Shown here in pieces: positions 1 to 11,154 of a stretch of 64,000 nucleotides of DNA. This DNA is from Austropuccinia psidii (Eukaryota > Basidiomycota > Pucciniomycetes > Pucciniales > Sphaerophragmiaceae): positions 37,524,437-37,588,436 of the forward strand of contig JALGQZ010000004.1 in assembly GCA_023105745.1 (NCBI GenBank), written 5' to 3'. Under the pieces are notes generated by a model that saw only the letters and a program-made list of their open reading frames with translations, was not told the DNA's origin and did no database searches. How positions within the stretch are numbered: position 1 is the stretch's first letter; each line of letters opens with the position of its first letter. The translations under genes and the position numbers were made by a program.

Positions 1-730
1 AAAGGCACCAGCCAGAGGACAGAGCAGGCTTTTCCAGAATGAGAAGACCTGGAAGAGAACACCGTTGAACAGTGGTGGATGGAAAGACATTGAGGAAAGT
101 CATATCCACTCTTCCATTCACGTTCCAATTCAACAGAAACCTCAAACCAGAGGACTAGAAGGATATGGAGCAAGGTCTTCAGGTCCACAAGCTCCTCAAA
201 GACCTTTTTCAATGGAGCATAGAAAACAAGAGGTTCAACCTAGCACCCCACTGGGCAGAACTTGGAGAAAGGTTCCAAAAGATCTGCCTCAAAGAGAGAC
301 TTCAGAGACCCTATGGTAATCACCAAAGGTTGGAATCTCACCAGGAAGTTCAGACTCCTGGAGGTGAGGGCAAACAGGATAAGGGAGAATCAAGCCACTA
401 CCCAATTTAAAGAAGAACAACTGACCCAGACAGGGCATACGCAGATTCCTTCAGGCTCAGAAGGAGTAGACCAAACCAGCTCTCCAGTGGCTTCACACCA
501 TTCAGGAAGCAAAATATCAGTGGCCAAGAGTCACCATTTTTACAATCACAGGAAGCTACCAGGTTAAGACAAGGATACAAGGGGAAAAACAAGAGCACCT
601 TCAGCCAAAGGAAGCAAGAGTCAGACCCAATAATCCAGAAGTTGTTGTATTTGGTGAAAGAAGTGCACAAGAGCAGGAAGTAGTTGTACATAACTCTAGA
701 ATCAGTAGTCCTATTAATAGAAATATTACC
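1..730 (+). pseudogene. element A, N-terminal Gag region (broken)
   Basis: Short open stretches in alternating frames (for example 165-410 and 262-567) read as hydrophilic, Gln/Ser/Lys-rich protein with pieces such as HKLLKDLFQWS and VITKGWNLTRKFRLLEVRAN. Element E carries a comparable phrase (LLKDLFTWSMDNK) near 53890 in a shadow frame, which supports common descent. I place this as the unstructured N-terminal part of the type-1 Gag. Several in-frame stops and at least two frameshifts mean no product. The true start is upstream of the window. Confidence 0.7.
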
Positions 731-2047
731 CCCACTCAGATTGACCATAAAGTTCTGACACCTGAGAGTAACTTAAACAGTGATGCACTGTGGTTACAAA
801 ATTCCCAATATTCTGAGAAAACTCAAAAGCAGTTTACAGAACTTGAACAAAGCCATGAGAGGATGAAAAAATTGAAAGCCTCCATGGACAAAACTGTTAA
901 AAAATTTCAAGAAGGACATGCTCAATTGAGAAAAGCCTCTGAAGAAACCAATAAAAGACTGAATCTAGTCTTTTAAGAACAACACCACAGAAAAAGGGAC
1001 AGGGATTGTCTGGATAAAGACATAAAAAAACTGTTTAATGTCTAGCATAACATGAAGCCCCAACCACAAGGCCATGTTATGGATAATCCAGATGTCCAAG
1101 AGGACATCAAACCATATTCCATTTTGTTGAATAAGGCAGGATATCCATATCAATACCAGTATGGACATAATATGTCTTATTTGGAGAAGGAAGCCTTAAA
1201 ACAGCTTCTTGAGCCGTCAAACTGGCCCAAATTGTTTGGTACAGGAGAATATGATCATATGAAACTCATGGATTATATTGATGGACTCTTCATTGACTTA
1301 CCAAGAATACAAGATTACTGGATTACTGAAAGACTTAATACAGCATTTAAAGGACATGCTAGTATTTGGTATACAAAAATGAAAGAAATCCATGGCTGGA
1401 GAAACTGGCCATGGTGGAAGAGTCAAATCGTCTGAATGTAGAGCAATGGTACTTGGATATGGAAAAAGACCATGTCATTTGAAAATGACAAGTATTCTGT
1501 GGACAAAGATGCATATAAACGGTGTCTTAGACAGTCTAAAAGACTTGAAGCCATTGATCCTCAAATGAACATTCAGATGGGGAGTTACAAACTCCTGACA
1601 CAAATGCCAGGAGCACTAGAGAATGCAGTAAAATGCAGATGCAACCAAAATTGCACTCTAGATGACGTTGCAAATAGATTACCGGACATAAAGAAAGGAA
1701 TGAGCAGGGAAATATTCCCCATAGAAAAGCAGTGGTTTCAAAAGAAACAACCTTTTAGGGTGGAGTCAAAAGACAAACCCAAAGAAAGAGTGGCAGAAGT
1801 GACTAAGAAGAAGGATTCTTGTCCCAATTGTGGTTCAACAGACCACTCTTCCAACAACTTTCCAAAGTCAATGAAAAAAGTGTATGCCATTGAGAAAATC
1901 CCAGAGGAGGAATCCCCTGTGGGGGATTCTGAATCATACTCTATGGGAGATTCCATCAGAGAGCAATCTGATGAAGAGAAAGACACAAGGGAGGAATTTC
2001 TAGAGGAATTCCAAGAGGAAAACACACTAGAATGCCAGGACATATAG
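731..2047 (+). pseudogene. element A Gag: coiled coil, capsid-like core, degraded zinc knuckle
   Basis: From about 731 the frame reads a charged heptad-like segment (QKQFTELEQSHERMKKLKAS), typical of a coiled coil. The Gag core follows (1170-1660; GEYDHMKLMDYIDGLF, NTAFKGHASIWYTKMKEIHG, WPWWKSQIV). It matches element E's core almost residue for residue. A stop at 1433-1435 splits the core. The CCHC knuckle at about 1820 reads CPNCGSTDHSSNNF, with the last Cys replaced by Phe. The second part (1472-2047) ends in an acidic tail. Gag packages element RNA; this copy lacks an intact frame and an intact knuckle. Confidence 0.85.
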
Positions 2048-2538
2048 TTGGAAGCAGGCATGGCACAAGACACTGCCAATAAAAACTTGTACAAACATAC
2101 ACAAGATACACAGATATTTCTAGTCACACCAACCACAGGAATGGCATACAAATATGGGACAGCCACAAAAATGACTGTTTGCATTGACAATGCTCAAAAC
2201 CCATTGATAATTGACAGTGGGGCACACTTCTCCATAGTGGCCACAAATTATCTGGACAACCACTTCCAAAATTGGGAAAACATCTCTTGCCAACCAAGGC
2301 AAAGAACTTCAAAATTGCTGCAGGGATATTGACTTCCGTTGGGACAACTATCAAAGAGACAATGGTACTGCAAAGGAAGGGTAATATCCGACTCAACCCA
2401 GAGTTTGTAGTGCTTGATGATACCCACATTCAAGGGTTCTTACTGGGGACAGATTACCAGAGGATGTATGGTATTGATATTTACAATAGTAAAAACAGGC
2501 AAATTACCATTGGTACCAACAGGGAAAACAAATTTTAA
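2048..2538 (+). pseudogene. element A aspartic protease (PR), frameshifted
   Basis: The protease motif LIIDSGAHFSIV lies near 2200-2240, with the catalytic Asp-Ser-Gly-Ala intact. The domain then shifts frame: the first part ends at 2332 and the second (2272-2538) continues with GFLLGTDYQRMYGIDIYNS, the conserved C-terminal part also seen in E and F. It lies between Gag and RT, as expected for a retropepsin released from a Gag-Pol precursor. The stop at 2536-2538 separates it from RT. Confidence 0.85.
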
Positions 2539-2544
2539 CTTCAT

Positions 2545-3540
2545 GTGAACCAAAAATCTGCCCAGGATCCACTGGAAGAACTACTGAATGAATTCAGGGA
2601 GGGCCGGTTCAGCACTACCCTCACCAGTAAACAGAAACTAAGTTTGCTGAAGATTCTGAAGAAGAATAGACCAGCCTTTTCCATTGGTGAAGAACCATTA
2701 GGCAAAGTGAGAGTCCATGAAATAAAACTATATCTGGATGTGGAAAGACCTTATCCATCCATTCTCAGAAGACCTCCATACCCTGCAAGTCTGGACACTA
2801 GGAATGAAATTGAAAAACACATAAATGAACTCCTAGACATGGATGTTATCAGAAGGATTGGACACAATGAGATAGTGGAGATCACCACTACTGTCCTGAT
2901 CACCTGGCATGATGGCAAACCTAGACTATGTGGAGATTTCAGTTCTCTGAACAACTACACAAAAGCTGACAGGTAGCCTATACCTAGGATACCCCTTGCC
3001 TTAGACAAACTAGAAAAAGCCAAATACATAACCAAAATGGATTTTATGAACGTTCTTCACCAGAATTGAGTTGAAAAAAACTCCATGAATTTACTCAGAG
3101 GCAAATACCATATGGGCATATATGAGTACACCAGGATAGCATTTGGAATCAAATATGCACCATCCCACTTCCAAAGGATGATGGACACAATATTTCAAGA
3201 AGAGATATTTGAAGGCTGGATGGTAGTATATATTTATGACATCATTATATACTCAGAAACATGGGAAGAACTGGTGGAGTACATAGACAGAGTTCTAAGT
3301 AAATGCACACCTATTAATCAGAACATTTCCCTTAAGAAGTGCAATTTTGGCCAAAAAGAGTTATTAGCTCTAGGAAATAAAGTCTTAGGTCTTAGTCTGG
3401 CCATAGACAAGAGAAAAGTAGCAGAAGTACTGCTAAAACCAGTACAAATAAACATCAAAGAGATGCAATCTTTCGTTGGGTTTGCTAGGTACTACAGAAG
3501 CCACATCAAAAATTTGGCCCATATAGCTAGTAGTCTGTAG
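2545..3540 (+). pseudogene. element A reverse transcriptase, catalytic box lost
   Basis: Two open parts cover RT. 2545-2976 holds the fingers (DPLEELLNEFREGRFSTTLT, ERPYPSILRRPPYPAS, TWHDGKPRLCGDFSSLN). 3085-3540 holds the palm and thumb (YEYTRIAFGIKYAPSHFQRM). The YxDD catalytic box reads YIYDII, so one catalytic Asp is lost. Stops at 2974-2976 and around 3068 also interrupt it. The family is Ty3-type RT, judged by domain order and the FGIKYAPSHFQRMMD phrase. It cannot be functional. Confidence 0.9.
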
Positions 3541-4176
3541 AAGGTATGTTCAAAAGATGTAGTTTTTTAAATTATCAAAGAAAGAAGGGATGCATATAAG
3601 AGCATCAAAAATGAACTCACAAATGCACCTGTTCTCATCTTACCTGACTTTGAACTACCATTCAAGCTGTACAAAGATGCAGCATGTAGCCAAGGATTAG
3701 GGGCAGCCCTTCATTAGAGACAAATTGTGGATGGTGAACCAAGATAAGAACTAATATGCTACATCTCTAGGCAACTAAAAGATTCATAAGCCAGGTATGG
3801 GGCAACCCAGACTGAATTTCAATGCTTAGTCTGGGCTCTAGAGAAACTTCACTATTATTTGGAGGGTGCAGTCTTTGAAGTCTACACACAATGCAAAGCC
3901 TTTAAGTCTTTACTGAACATGAAGACTACCAATAGACACATGTTGAGGTTGCAAATAGCCATCCAAGAATATAGGGGAAATATTACCATCATATACCAAG
4001 AAAGGAAAATTCATACCAATTCAGATGGCCTAAGCATATGGCCACTGGATAATGTCAAAAGAAACCCAGCTTATGACCCTGAAGTAGCAGCCAAGATCCC
4101 TATCCATTTCACAGAAAAAAAAAGGTGGAAAAACTTCAGATTTTCTGAATGGGCACCAAAAGGTGGTACCCAAGAC
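3541..4176 (+). pseudogene. element A RNase H, copy 1
   Basis: Broken frames read an RNase H-like domain: a remnant of LPDFELPFKLYKDAA around 3640-3690, then a longer open part (3859-4188) with VFEVYTQCKAFKSLLNM, RLQIAIQEYRGNITIIY and NSDGLSIWPLDNVKRNP. The DG(L)S phrase marks the normal RNase H C-terminus of Ty3 elements. The sequence is cut at 4177 by a type-3 LTR. The same domain recurs at 6558-6850 because of a tandem duplication. Confidence 0.85.
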
Positions 4177-6096
4177 TGTGAGCATTGAGGTATATATTAC
4201 ATACCCAAATAGGCCACAATTATCTTAAAAATAAATTTTGAATTATGCATAACTCATAAGTCATGCATATATACAAAATTCATCATTTTTGATTTCAGAA
4301 AAGATGAATAACGTTTGATTGAGTAAGTAAATCCATGGATTTAAGGCCAGATTTGGATTCTACACAACAATTCACCTAGGGTAGCTCCATAGGATGAATA
4401 AGCTCAAATTAACTCTTTGAGGTGGTAATATGGAAAATACTTCAATACCACATCATCAATACCACATAAAAGATCCGTGAAAATTTTTGTTTTTCTTAAT
4501 TTCACGCCAAAATAATAGGAATGTGAGAAATTCCATGTTACATATACACTAAGAATAGTGTTATGCATGTTTTGAGCACTTAATATCATGGTATTCTTAC
4601 ATGGACTTTTGGTATACCCATAGTGGATATCTCACTTTAAGCTTAAAATTCTATTTTGATGTGAAAAATAGGCAGGGGGAAAAAGACATCAAAGAGAGCC
4701 AGGGTACCCAACTTCTGAGGTCTCAGAGGCGCGGGTAGCTCCAAAGCTTGGATCCATGGCTGATCTTGGCCTAATTAGTAAACTAAAACCCTTTGGGAAC
4801 TTGGTTACCATGTTACAACTACTGTAAATCTTAAGAAAATAGCAAATAACCCGCTATTTTGACATGCCAAGGAGGTAAAGAGTTAATTAGACTCCTGTAC
4901 CCATGTCAATTCTTAATGATTATCCATGGATAAACCCCAAAAGAGTAATTAAAACCCTTTTTGGACTTGTATCCATTGATTTACCTCATAGCAACCAGTG
5001 AAACACTGATGTTTGCAATTTTACGTAGAAATGAGGTAATAACTTCAGAAATTCATTAAAAATACAATTCTTAATGAAGATTTCTGTAACTTTAAGGACT
5101 AATGGACAACTGTATTATCTATGGTACAACCAAAAAGAATGATGGTTTTACTAGTAAAATTAAAAGGTTTACTTACAGTCCATTTTTGCTTATTCTACGT
5201 GAAACACTGAATCTTCAAAAATTCACAGTAATTACAACCTGTGATTAAATTGCCAATAGCATTGATAACTTTGAGAAATCAATTATTATTTTGGAATAAA
5301 AGAATATTTACAGATGTTACTCCTTTTATTCTTAACCATATTGGGGTTGGTAGTCACGTAAAAGCATCAATTAAGTAATCATGATAATCTTACGTGACAA
5401 CAGATGATGCAATCAATAATCCAAAAAGGTTTATTGTTTTCTCACTCACTGGCTTTTCAGTTTGCTCCATGGTACGCCTCTGTGAGCTGTTGTTGACTTA
5501 AAAGAGGCCTCTTCTTGCTGTTTTTTCCAAGAATCATCTTATTATCATTTTAAATTATTATTACCAACAAGTAAGTATTAGTTATAGCTATTCTTAAGTG
5601 TTTTGAATCTTTCATAATCAATCAGAAAGACGTGAAATCATGTAATCCAACTATATATTGTTGTAATACTGTTATAAATTCATTTTGATCCTTAAAATCC
5701 ACAATTTTATGTCAAATCTCTCTATCTTATCTTTCAACAAGCTCTTTGGAATATTAGTGAGCGATTTATTTTTAATTCTTAAAGTTTTTCTCTAAAATTA
5801 CTTTTCTTCAACAATTATCATTATAATTATTCTTGCAAAAGATAATTATATATTAAAATAATTTTATTATTTTAATAAAAGAAGTTTTATTATTAAAATC
5901 TTCTTGTAATTGATTCTTGTAGACAATTACTTGCTCACTGTTAAAATCACTAGTAGTGTTTAACAAGTGAAAGAAATAATTCTTTAATTATTTAATTGTG
6001 GTTATAATAACATTTTGTTATTATATTTCATAAGAACAGTCATAGTAGTATTAATTATTAGTAATATTATCATCAGTTTCATAGACAAATCTTACA
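4177..6096 (+). mobile_element. solo type-3 LTR inserted in element A
   Basis: This 1920-bp AT-rich block starts TGTGAGCATTGAGG and ends CATAGACAAATCTTACA. It is flanked by the exact 5-bp repeat AAGAC (4172-4176 and 6097-6101), and element A resumes directly after it. A reverse-complement relative occupies 45051-47215 and shares both ends. The start shares ACATACCCAAATAGGCCACA-like sequence, and the end shares the GGTTATAATA and CAGTCATAGTA stretches. No coding potential is visible. The terminal CATAGAC..TACA resembles the type-1 LTR end, so it is probably a solo LTR of a third Ty3-like family. Confidence 0.85.
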
Positions 6097-6101
6097 AAGA
6101 C

Positions 6102-6556
6102 AGCGAAGACACTGATTCAGAAGAACAGAAACCAACATATTTGGAATAAGCTCCTCACAACTGCATAATGAATTTTTTAGTGCAGTAATGAAGACATATG
6201 CCAAACACAAAGAGTGTGGCATACTGTTGCAACTCCTTCAACAGAAGTACAGGAGCCCAGAACTGGAATCCCAGCTAGAGGAACCCTGGTTGAGGGACTA
6301 TAGGGACAAAACGTTCTTCCTTATAGATGGCCTGCTCTACCATAGAGAGAAACACACAAGTGAAATCACAGTGGGAGATAGAGAGCATATATCCCTGCTC
6401 CTGTAGAAATGCCATGACTGCCCCTATATGGAACACATGAGTGAAGACAGGACCAAGGAAAGGGTAGCAAGAACAGCTTGGTGGCCCAAATGGGAACAAT
6501 AGTTGGGTGAATATATCAACACTTGTGAGAGATTCCAGAAGGAAAATAGACAACAG
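6102..6556 (+). pseudogene. element A RH-IN linker and integrase zinc region, copy 1
   Basis: This reads TYAKHKECGILLQLLQQKY, ESQLEEPWLRDYRDKTFF and LIDGLLYHREKH (6188-6406), followed by a frame-broken HHCC-type zinc-binding segment (EYINTCERFQKEN near 6505-6540). It lies between RNase H and the integrase core. Its homologue at 6851-7320 is a second copy. The stop at 6404-6406 and the shift near 6500 break it. Confidence 0.8.
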
Positions 6557-6557
6557 G

Positions 6558-7320
6558 GTTCAGTATTTGAAGTCTACACAGACTGCACAGCCTTGAAGTC
6601 TTTACTGCACATGATGACTACCGAAAGACACAGGTTCAGGTGGCAAATAGCCATCCAGGAGTATAGGGGCAATATGAATATCATATACAAAGAAGGAAAA
6701 GTCATACCAATTCAGATGGCCACTGGATAATGTCAAACGCAACCCAGATTATGACCCTGAAGTAGCAGCCAAGATCGCCATCCATTTCATGGAAATAGAT
6801 AGGAGGAAAAAACTTATGATTTTCTTAATGGGCATTGGAAAGTGGTACTACAAACAGTGTAGACACTGATTCAGAAAGAACAGAAACTTCCATACTGGGC
6901 ATCAGTTCCCCATAACTGCATAACAAATTCTTCAATTCAGTGAGGAAGACATATGTCAAACAGAAACAGTGTGGCATATTGTTGCAACTCCTTCAACAAA
7001 AATACAGGATCCCAGAACTGGAATCCCAGTTAGAGGAGCCCTGGTTGAGGGATTAAAAGAATAATAAGTTTTTCATTATAGATGGCCTGCTCTACCATAG
7101 ACAGAAGCACAATAGTGCACTCACCATAGTAGACAGGGACCATAAATCCTTGATCCTACAAGAATTCTATGACTACCCCCATATGTGACACAGGTGTGAG
7201 GACAGAACCAAGGAGAGGGTAGCAAGCACAGCTTGGTGGCCCAAATGGGAAAAATAGTTGAGTCAATAAATCAACACATGTGAAAGATGCCAAAAGTAAA
7301 ATAGAAAACATGGGAAGAAG
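6558..7320 (+). pseudogene. tandem duplicate: RNase H C-terminus plus integrase zinc region, copy 2
   Basis: From 6558 the sequence returns to RNase H (VFEVYTDCTALKSLLHM, WQIAIQEYRGNMNIIYKEGK), matching 3868-4176. It then runs through the same linker and zinc region as 6102-6556 (6851-7320). Without the type-3 LTR, unit 1 is about 760 bp and unit 2 about the same, so this is a direct tandem duplication of the RH/IN junction. Copy 2 keeps YTDC where copy 1 reads YTQC. Both have stops. Confidence 0.85.
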
Positions 7321-8244
7321 TATGGGTTACGTCAACACATAAAAGAACCCAAGCACCCATGGGGAACAATCAACATGGACTGGGTTACAGGACTTGTCCC
7401 AGGAGGCAAAGAAAAATTCAATGCATGCCTGATTAGAGTTGATAGGTTCAGCAAGAGTGTGATGTGCCTACAATTTCACCAAGAGGATACAGCCATGGAT
7501 ACTGCACTCTTATTTTGGAATAACATAATATCTACCTCTGGAGTCCCTAAGATCATCATCAGTGATAGCAACCCAAAATTCACATTAGAATTCTGGATCA
7601 ACCTCTATGACATGCTGGGTACTAAACTTGCTTTTTCTACTGCTTACCAAATAATGGAATACATCCTTAGAAGATTCTGTGACTATTGCATGGAATGAAA
7701 GGACCATGAAGGTTATATCCATGACTGGGTTACCCTTCTACCAGAAGTCCAGCTGGATCATAACACAAGCCACAACTCTACCACAGGAGAAACACCTTCA
7801 CTGGCAGAGAAAGGGTGGAATCCCCTATTTCCTGTGGATCACTTGAAGAAAAATCTTCTGACCATCCACTCCACAGCCAAAGACTTGCATGATATGTGGA
7901 AAAAGGCTTGTGACACAGCTGCCAAATGCATAACTGAGGCAAAGGAGTATTATAAGCAGACGTGGGCCAACTCACACATAGAACCTGACTTTAAAGAAGG
8001 GGACCAAGCGTTAGTGTCTACACTGAACTTTAAGAATCTCAAAGAACCCAAGAAAACTTCAGACTCATTTGAAGGGCCCTTCACTATCATTAAATTTATA
8101 GGAAAAAATTCAGTGGAAGTAAAACTCATGGAACAATTTTGTAGGAAACACCCAGTCTTTCCAGTGTGTTTAATCAAGACATACTTCCAGACAGAGGAGG
8201 ATAACTTCCCCTCCAGGAAGAAAACCCCACCCCACCAGAGATAG
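7321..8244 (+). pseudogene. element A integrase core and C-terminal domain (broken)
   Basis: 7375-7698 reads [29 protein letters not shown] and [14 protein letters not shown]. This gives the first catalytic Asp, and the second Asp in SD(S)NPKF where SDRDPKF would be usual. The Glu region (TAYHPQTDG...) is lost ([10 protein letters not shown]). 7834-8244 continues with VDHLKKNLLTIHSTAKDLH and a GPFTIIKFIGKNSVEVKL segment of GPY/F type. The frame breaks between 7698 and 7834. Integrase joins element cDNA to the chromosome; this copy lacks key residues. Confidence 0.85.
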
Positions 8245-8468
8245 TGAGAATTGAAAACTCTCCTGGCCCTGTGAAGAAAATTATAAAGGCCAGGAAGATT
8301 AGACTGAATGGTAAAGACCAGAGACAGTACTTGGTCAGATTTAAAACCCAGACAGCAGATAGAGACAAATGGTTGGCTGAGAATGCCATACCAGATGGGA
8401 ACCTTCATCTAAAGAAATTAGGGCCTCTAGATGTACTGAACAGTCTCATCAGTGATGAGCCTTTTTGA
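8245..8468 (+). pseudogene. element A Pol C-terminal tail (chromodomain-like)
   Basis: The 8244-8468 frame reads KKIIKARKIRLNGKD, RQYLVRFKTQ and DRDKWLAENAIPDGNL. The YLVRF..W spacing resembles a divergent chromodomain, which in chromoviruses can steer integration to heterochromatin. Near the end a one-base shift hides the natural terminus. The next frame reads RASRCTEQSHQ and then a stop, matching the RAS.RT.ESHQ terminus of element E's single ORF. That comparison identifies E's C-terminus as Pol-derived. Confidence 0.75.
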
Positions 8469-8469
8469 T

Positions 8470-8479
8470 AAGGAGGGTA
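8470..8479 (+). promoter_or_regulatory. polypurine tract of element A
   Basis: AAGGAGGGTA lies immediately 5' of the LTR start TGTCAGCC. Such a purine run normally resists RNase H and primes plus-strand DNA. Element E has the same arrangement at 56481-56492. Confidence 0.7.
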
Positions 8480-9915
8480 TGTCAGCCTGTCAATCAAAAC
8501 CAGAGCACAAGCATGACACCCAAATAAAATGAATCAATGGTATAGCCAAGATACCACCAAAAAATGGAGCTGAACCAAATACGCTCAAAAGGTATTATAA
8601 GAAAAAGGAAACTCACTGGTTTCCAAATATACAAGTCCCATCATCATAGGACACAGAATAACAAAGTTATTCCTGCTCAAACTTATTGCTGAGCATAAAC
8701 CTTAATTTTCAGCTCTCATATAAAATATAGAGGAAGACTTTTAACAACTTCAAATGGGTATTCAGAATGAAACTCCAAGTCAGGGCTATCTCATGGTACT
8801 AGCTAAGCTGAGATAGTACCAGAATTACAGAGGTTATAACCAAACTAAGGTCAAATAAGGGTGATCAAAATAATCACCTCTCATGTAACTTCTACAGTTT
8901 TAGTGTGAGATACCTAAAGTGGGGTCTTTTTGGAAAGCAAAAAATCATGGCTATCTGATGGTGCCATTCATTTCCACATATCTCATCTAGAAAAAAAGGT
9001 ATGGCATCAACAAGCTCTATACAGTTTTTAAGAAAAACATATATATGTACAAAAAACTTTGTACATGGCATAACTTTGCCATACTTAATAATAACCATAT
9101 CAAATGAGGTACCATTGTGTAGAAAACATCCAGCGCTACACAATGAACCAAATTTGAGCTTGATATCTCAAAAAAAGACAAAGTTATGGAAGATTTAGGG
9201 TCAAAATCCCACAATTAGACCAATACAGTCTTACTGGGGGATATTCTCCCATAAGTATCATTATGAGGTGTCAAAGAGCTGAAGAATAATGTTTATCCCT
9301 CAATACCTCATACTTAATTCAATACTGGGGTCCCAGACAGGTTCTGTACAGCATTCTATGCATCATACACATCAGAAGAGAGCTATATGGTCCCCAGATG
9401 AAATCCTTCACCCTGGATTGGTGAAAACTGCCCAAAAGTGGTTTAAAAACCACATCAGATCCCAACACAGAGCATAAAGGCACTATTCAAACCAAAGGCC
9501 AGTACTCTGAAGTGAAAAACTCTTCACCCCCTCTACAGGGATGGTCTATAGGGCCATTCCACCCCATTTATGATAAAAGGAGGCCTTTTCTCCACCAGAA
9601 AAGGTTTCCTCACCCTGATGTTGAATTTCTATGTAGTAAAACTGTTAAAAACAGTTATACTTTTGGAAATAAAGAAGGTCATACTATAAAAGTTTGTATT
9701 GTAGACGTTATTATTGTAACCTAACAGCTAAAGCTGAACCCAAGGCTTTCAACAGCACCCACCACAACTATTTCACAACAGTAAAGCCCTGATTATTAAA
9801 TTTCAAAATTTTCTTATCCATTATAAACTTCTTTTAAATTAATTTCACCGTTTCACAGCCATAGTTCAAGTTGTAAATAGCCTTATTTCACCTTCATCAT
9901 AGACCCAGCCTGACA
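8480..9915 (+). repeat. type-1 LTR, 3' LTR of element A
   Basis: This 1436-bp repeat begins TGTCAGCCTGTC and ends CCAGCCTGACA. It is homologous along its length to 34271-35459, to 61604-63018, more distantly to the LTRs of element E, and to the minus-strand fragment at 18556-19041. Small ORFs inside it are not genes. It follows the PPT and Pol tail of element A. Confidence 0.9.
9572..9604 (+). promoter_or_regulatory. TATA-like motif and hairpin in type-1 LTR
   Basis: GATAAAAG (9572-9579) is followed by CCTTTTC (9584-9590), a 7-base loop, and GAAAAGG (9598-9604). The same order occurs at 35136-35168, 51806-51838, 57674-57706 and 62696-62728, with paired base changes. I infer a core promoter followed by a hairpin at the start of the transcript. 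Confidence 0.6.
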
Positions 9916-11154
9916 GTTACATTCAAGTAATAGTGTACTTCCTCTAGATCCCATACTGAGAAAAGGCACTCCATCTGATTGTTTCAATATTTTAATTCTG
10001 TTGGCTTATTTTTTCTAGAACTGAAACAAGTTTTCTCTTCAACAGGTTTGTAATTCATCATTGGTGTTTGGTATACAGCAGAGCTTAATTCTTCTCCACA
10101 AGTATCAATTTAGAGTTTGAGAGGTAATGTCTAATATTTAATTAATAGTAAAGGGGCATTTGTGAGGGAATTTTTAGTTCATCATATGAGTTTACTCTTC
10201 ATTCAGTCATTTCATAAGCTGTCCATTTATCAAAGATCATATAAAGAGATTATAAAATTTCTTCAAAGTCCTTTATATGCTGTCTGTAATATCCAACAAA
10301 TCCTAATAATGACCAAATTTATTTCCGAGTGTGGGCCATTGGCTTAATTAATAATTCTGATAATTGTTTTTGTTCTATGCCCAAGGTTAGTCCATATACA
10401 ACATGTCCTAGCGCTTTTATCTCACTATATGAAAGATGAAAATCATCAAGGATATTATCATATTTACTTCAACTATTTCTTATAAGACTCTCTCAAGTAC
10501 TGTCAGGTGGATTTCCAAAGTGTCTGATCCAGCTATGATATCATTCATGTATAGGATTAGCTATCCCCCTTATAGCTCTTCAACAAATATGGTATTCATC
10601 ACTCTTTGACAATTTAAAGGGGAATTCTTCATACCAAATAGCATTATTAGTTATTCATATATACCAATCAGACTATTATCCTTAGTAGTCTTTTGTCATT
10701 TTCTGTTAAGGCATTGTAGCAAGAATTTTGAGAGCATGCATGGCTGTAATGAGCTTAGCCTGTTAAAACTCTTTTAATGTCTGATGGATCCTAGGTATTG
10801 GATATCTTCCAGGAATGGTATAGGTATTCAAAGCTCTAAAATACCCTACCATCCTTGGTTTACCATTATGCAATGTTCTAATTACAGGTTTAGTTACCTC
10901 TGCCTGTTTCGTATGTCCTACTTTCCGTAAGAAACCTATGTCCCTTAGTTATTTAATGTCAACCTCTGAAGCTTCTGTATATTTGAAACTGGCTGGGTAA
11001 GCTGGTATTCTTGACAGGGGTGGATAAGGTTTTCTACACTTCAAAAAATATTTACCTCATTTCCAATAATAGCACCCAGTGGGCCTTTGTCAGCTTCAAA
11101 GGCATTTTTCTATTTGTACAGGAGATCAATTAATATTTATGCATTTTTGCTGTT
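9916..11154 (-). pseudogene. element F reverse transcriptase (broken)
   Basis: The reverse complement of about 10780-10900 reads PVIRTLHNGKPRM, YFRALNTYTIPGRYPIPRI, the RT fingers motif matching element A's TWHDGKPRLCGDF. Near 10540-10555 the catalytic box reads YMNDII instead of YxDDII. Stops and shifts occur throughout. The sequence ends abruptly at the LTR of element A. Confidence 0.75.

Larger units (their letters stand above)
1..9915 (+). mobile_element. Ty3/gypsy element A (type-1 LTR family), 5' end outside window, decayed
   Basis: Gag, protease, RT, RNase H, integrase and a Pol tail occur in this order on the plus strand and end in a complete type-1 LTR at 8480-9915. PR-RT-RH-IN is the Ty3/Metaviridae order. 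Many stops and frame changes break every domain, so the copy is dead. It was altered further by a type-3 solo LTR (4177-6096) and a tandem duplication of the RNase H/integrase junction. The 5' LTR is outside the window, so its target duplication cannot be checked. The LTR abuts minus-strand element F at 9916, which suggests that A inserted into F. Bases 9916-9920 (GTTAC) are the expected target duplication. Confidence 0.9.
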
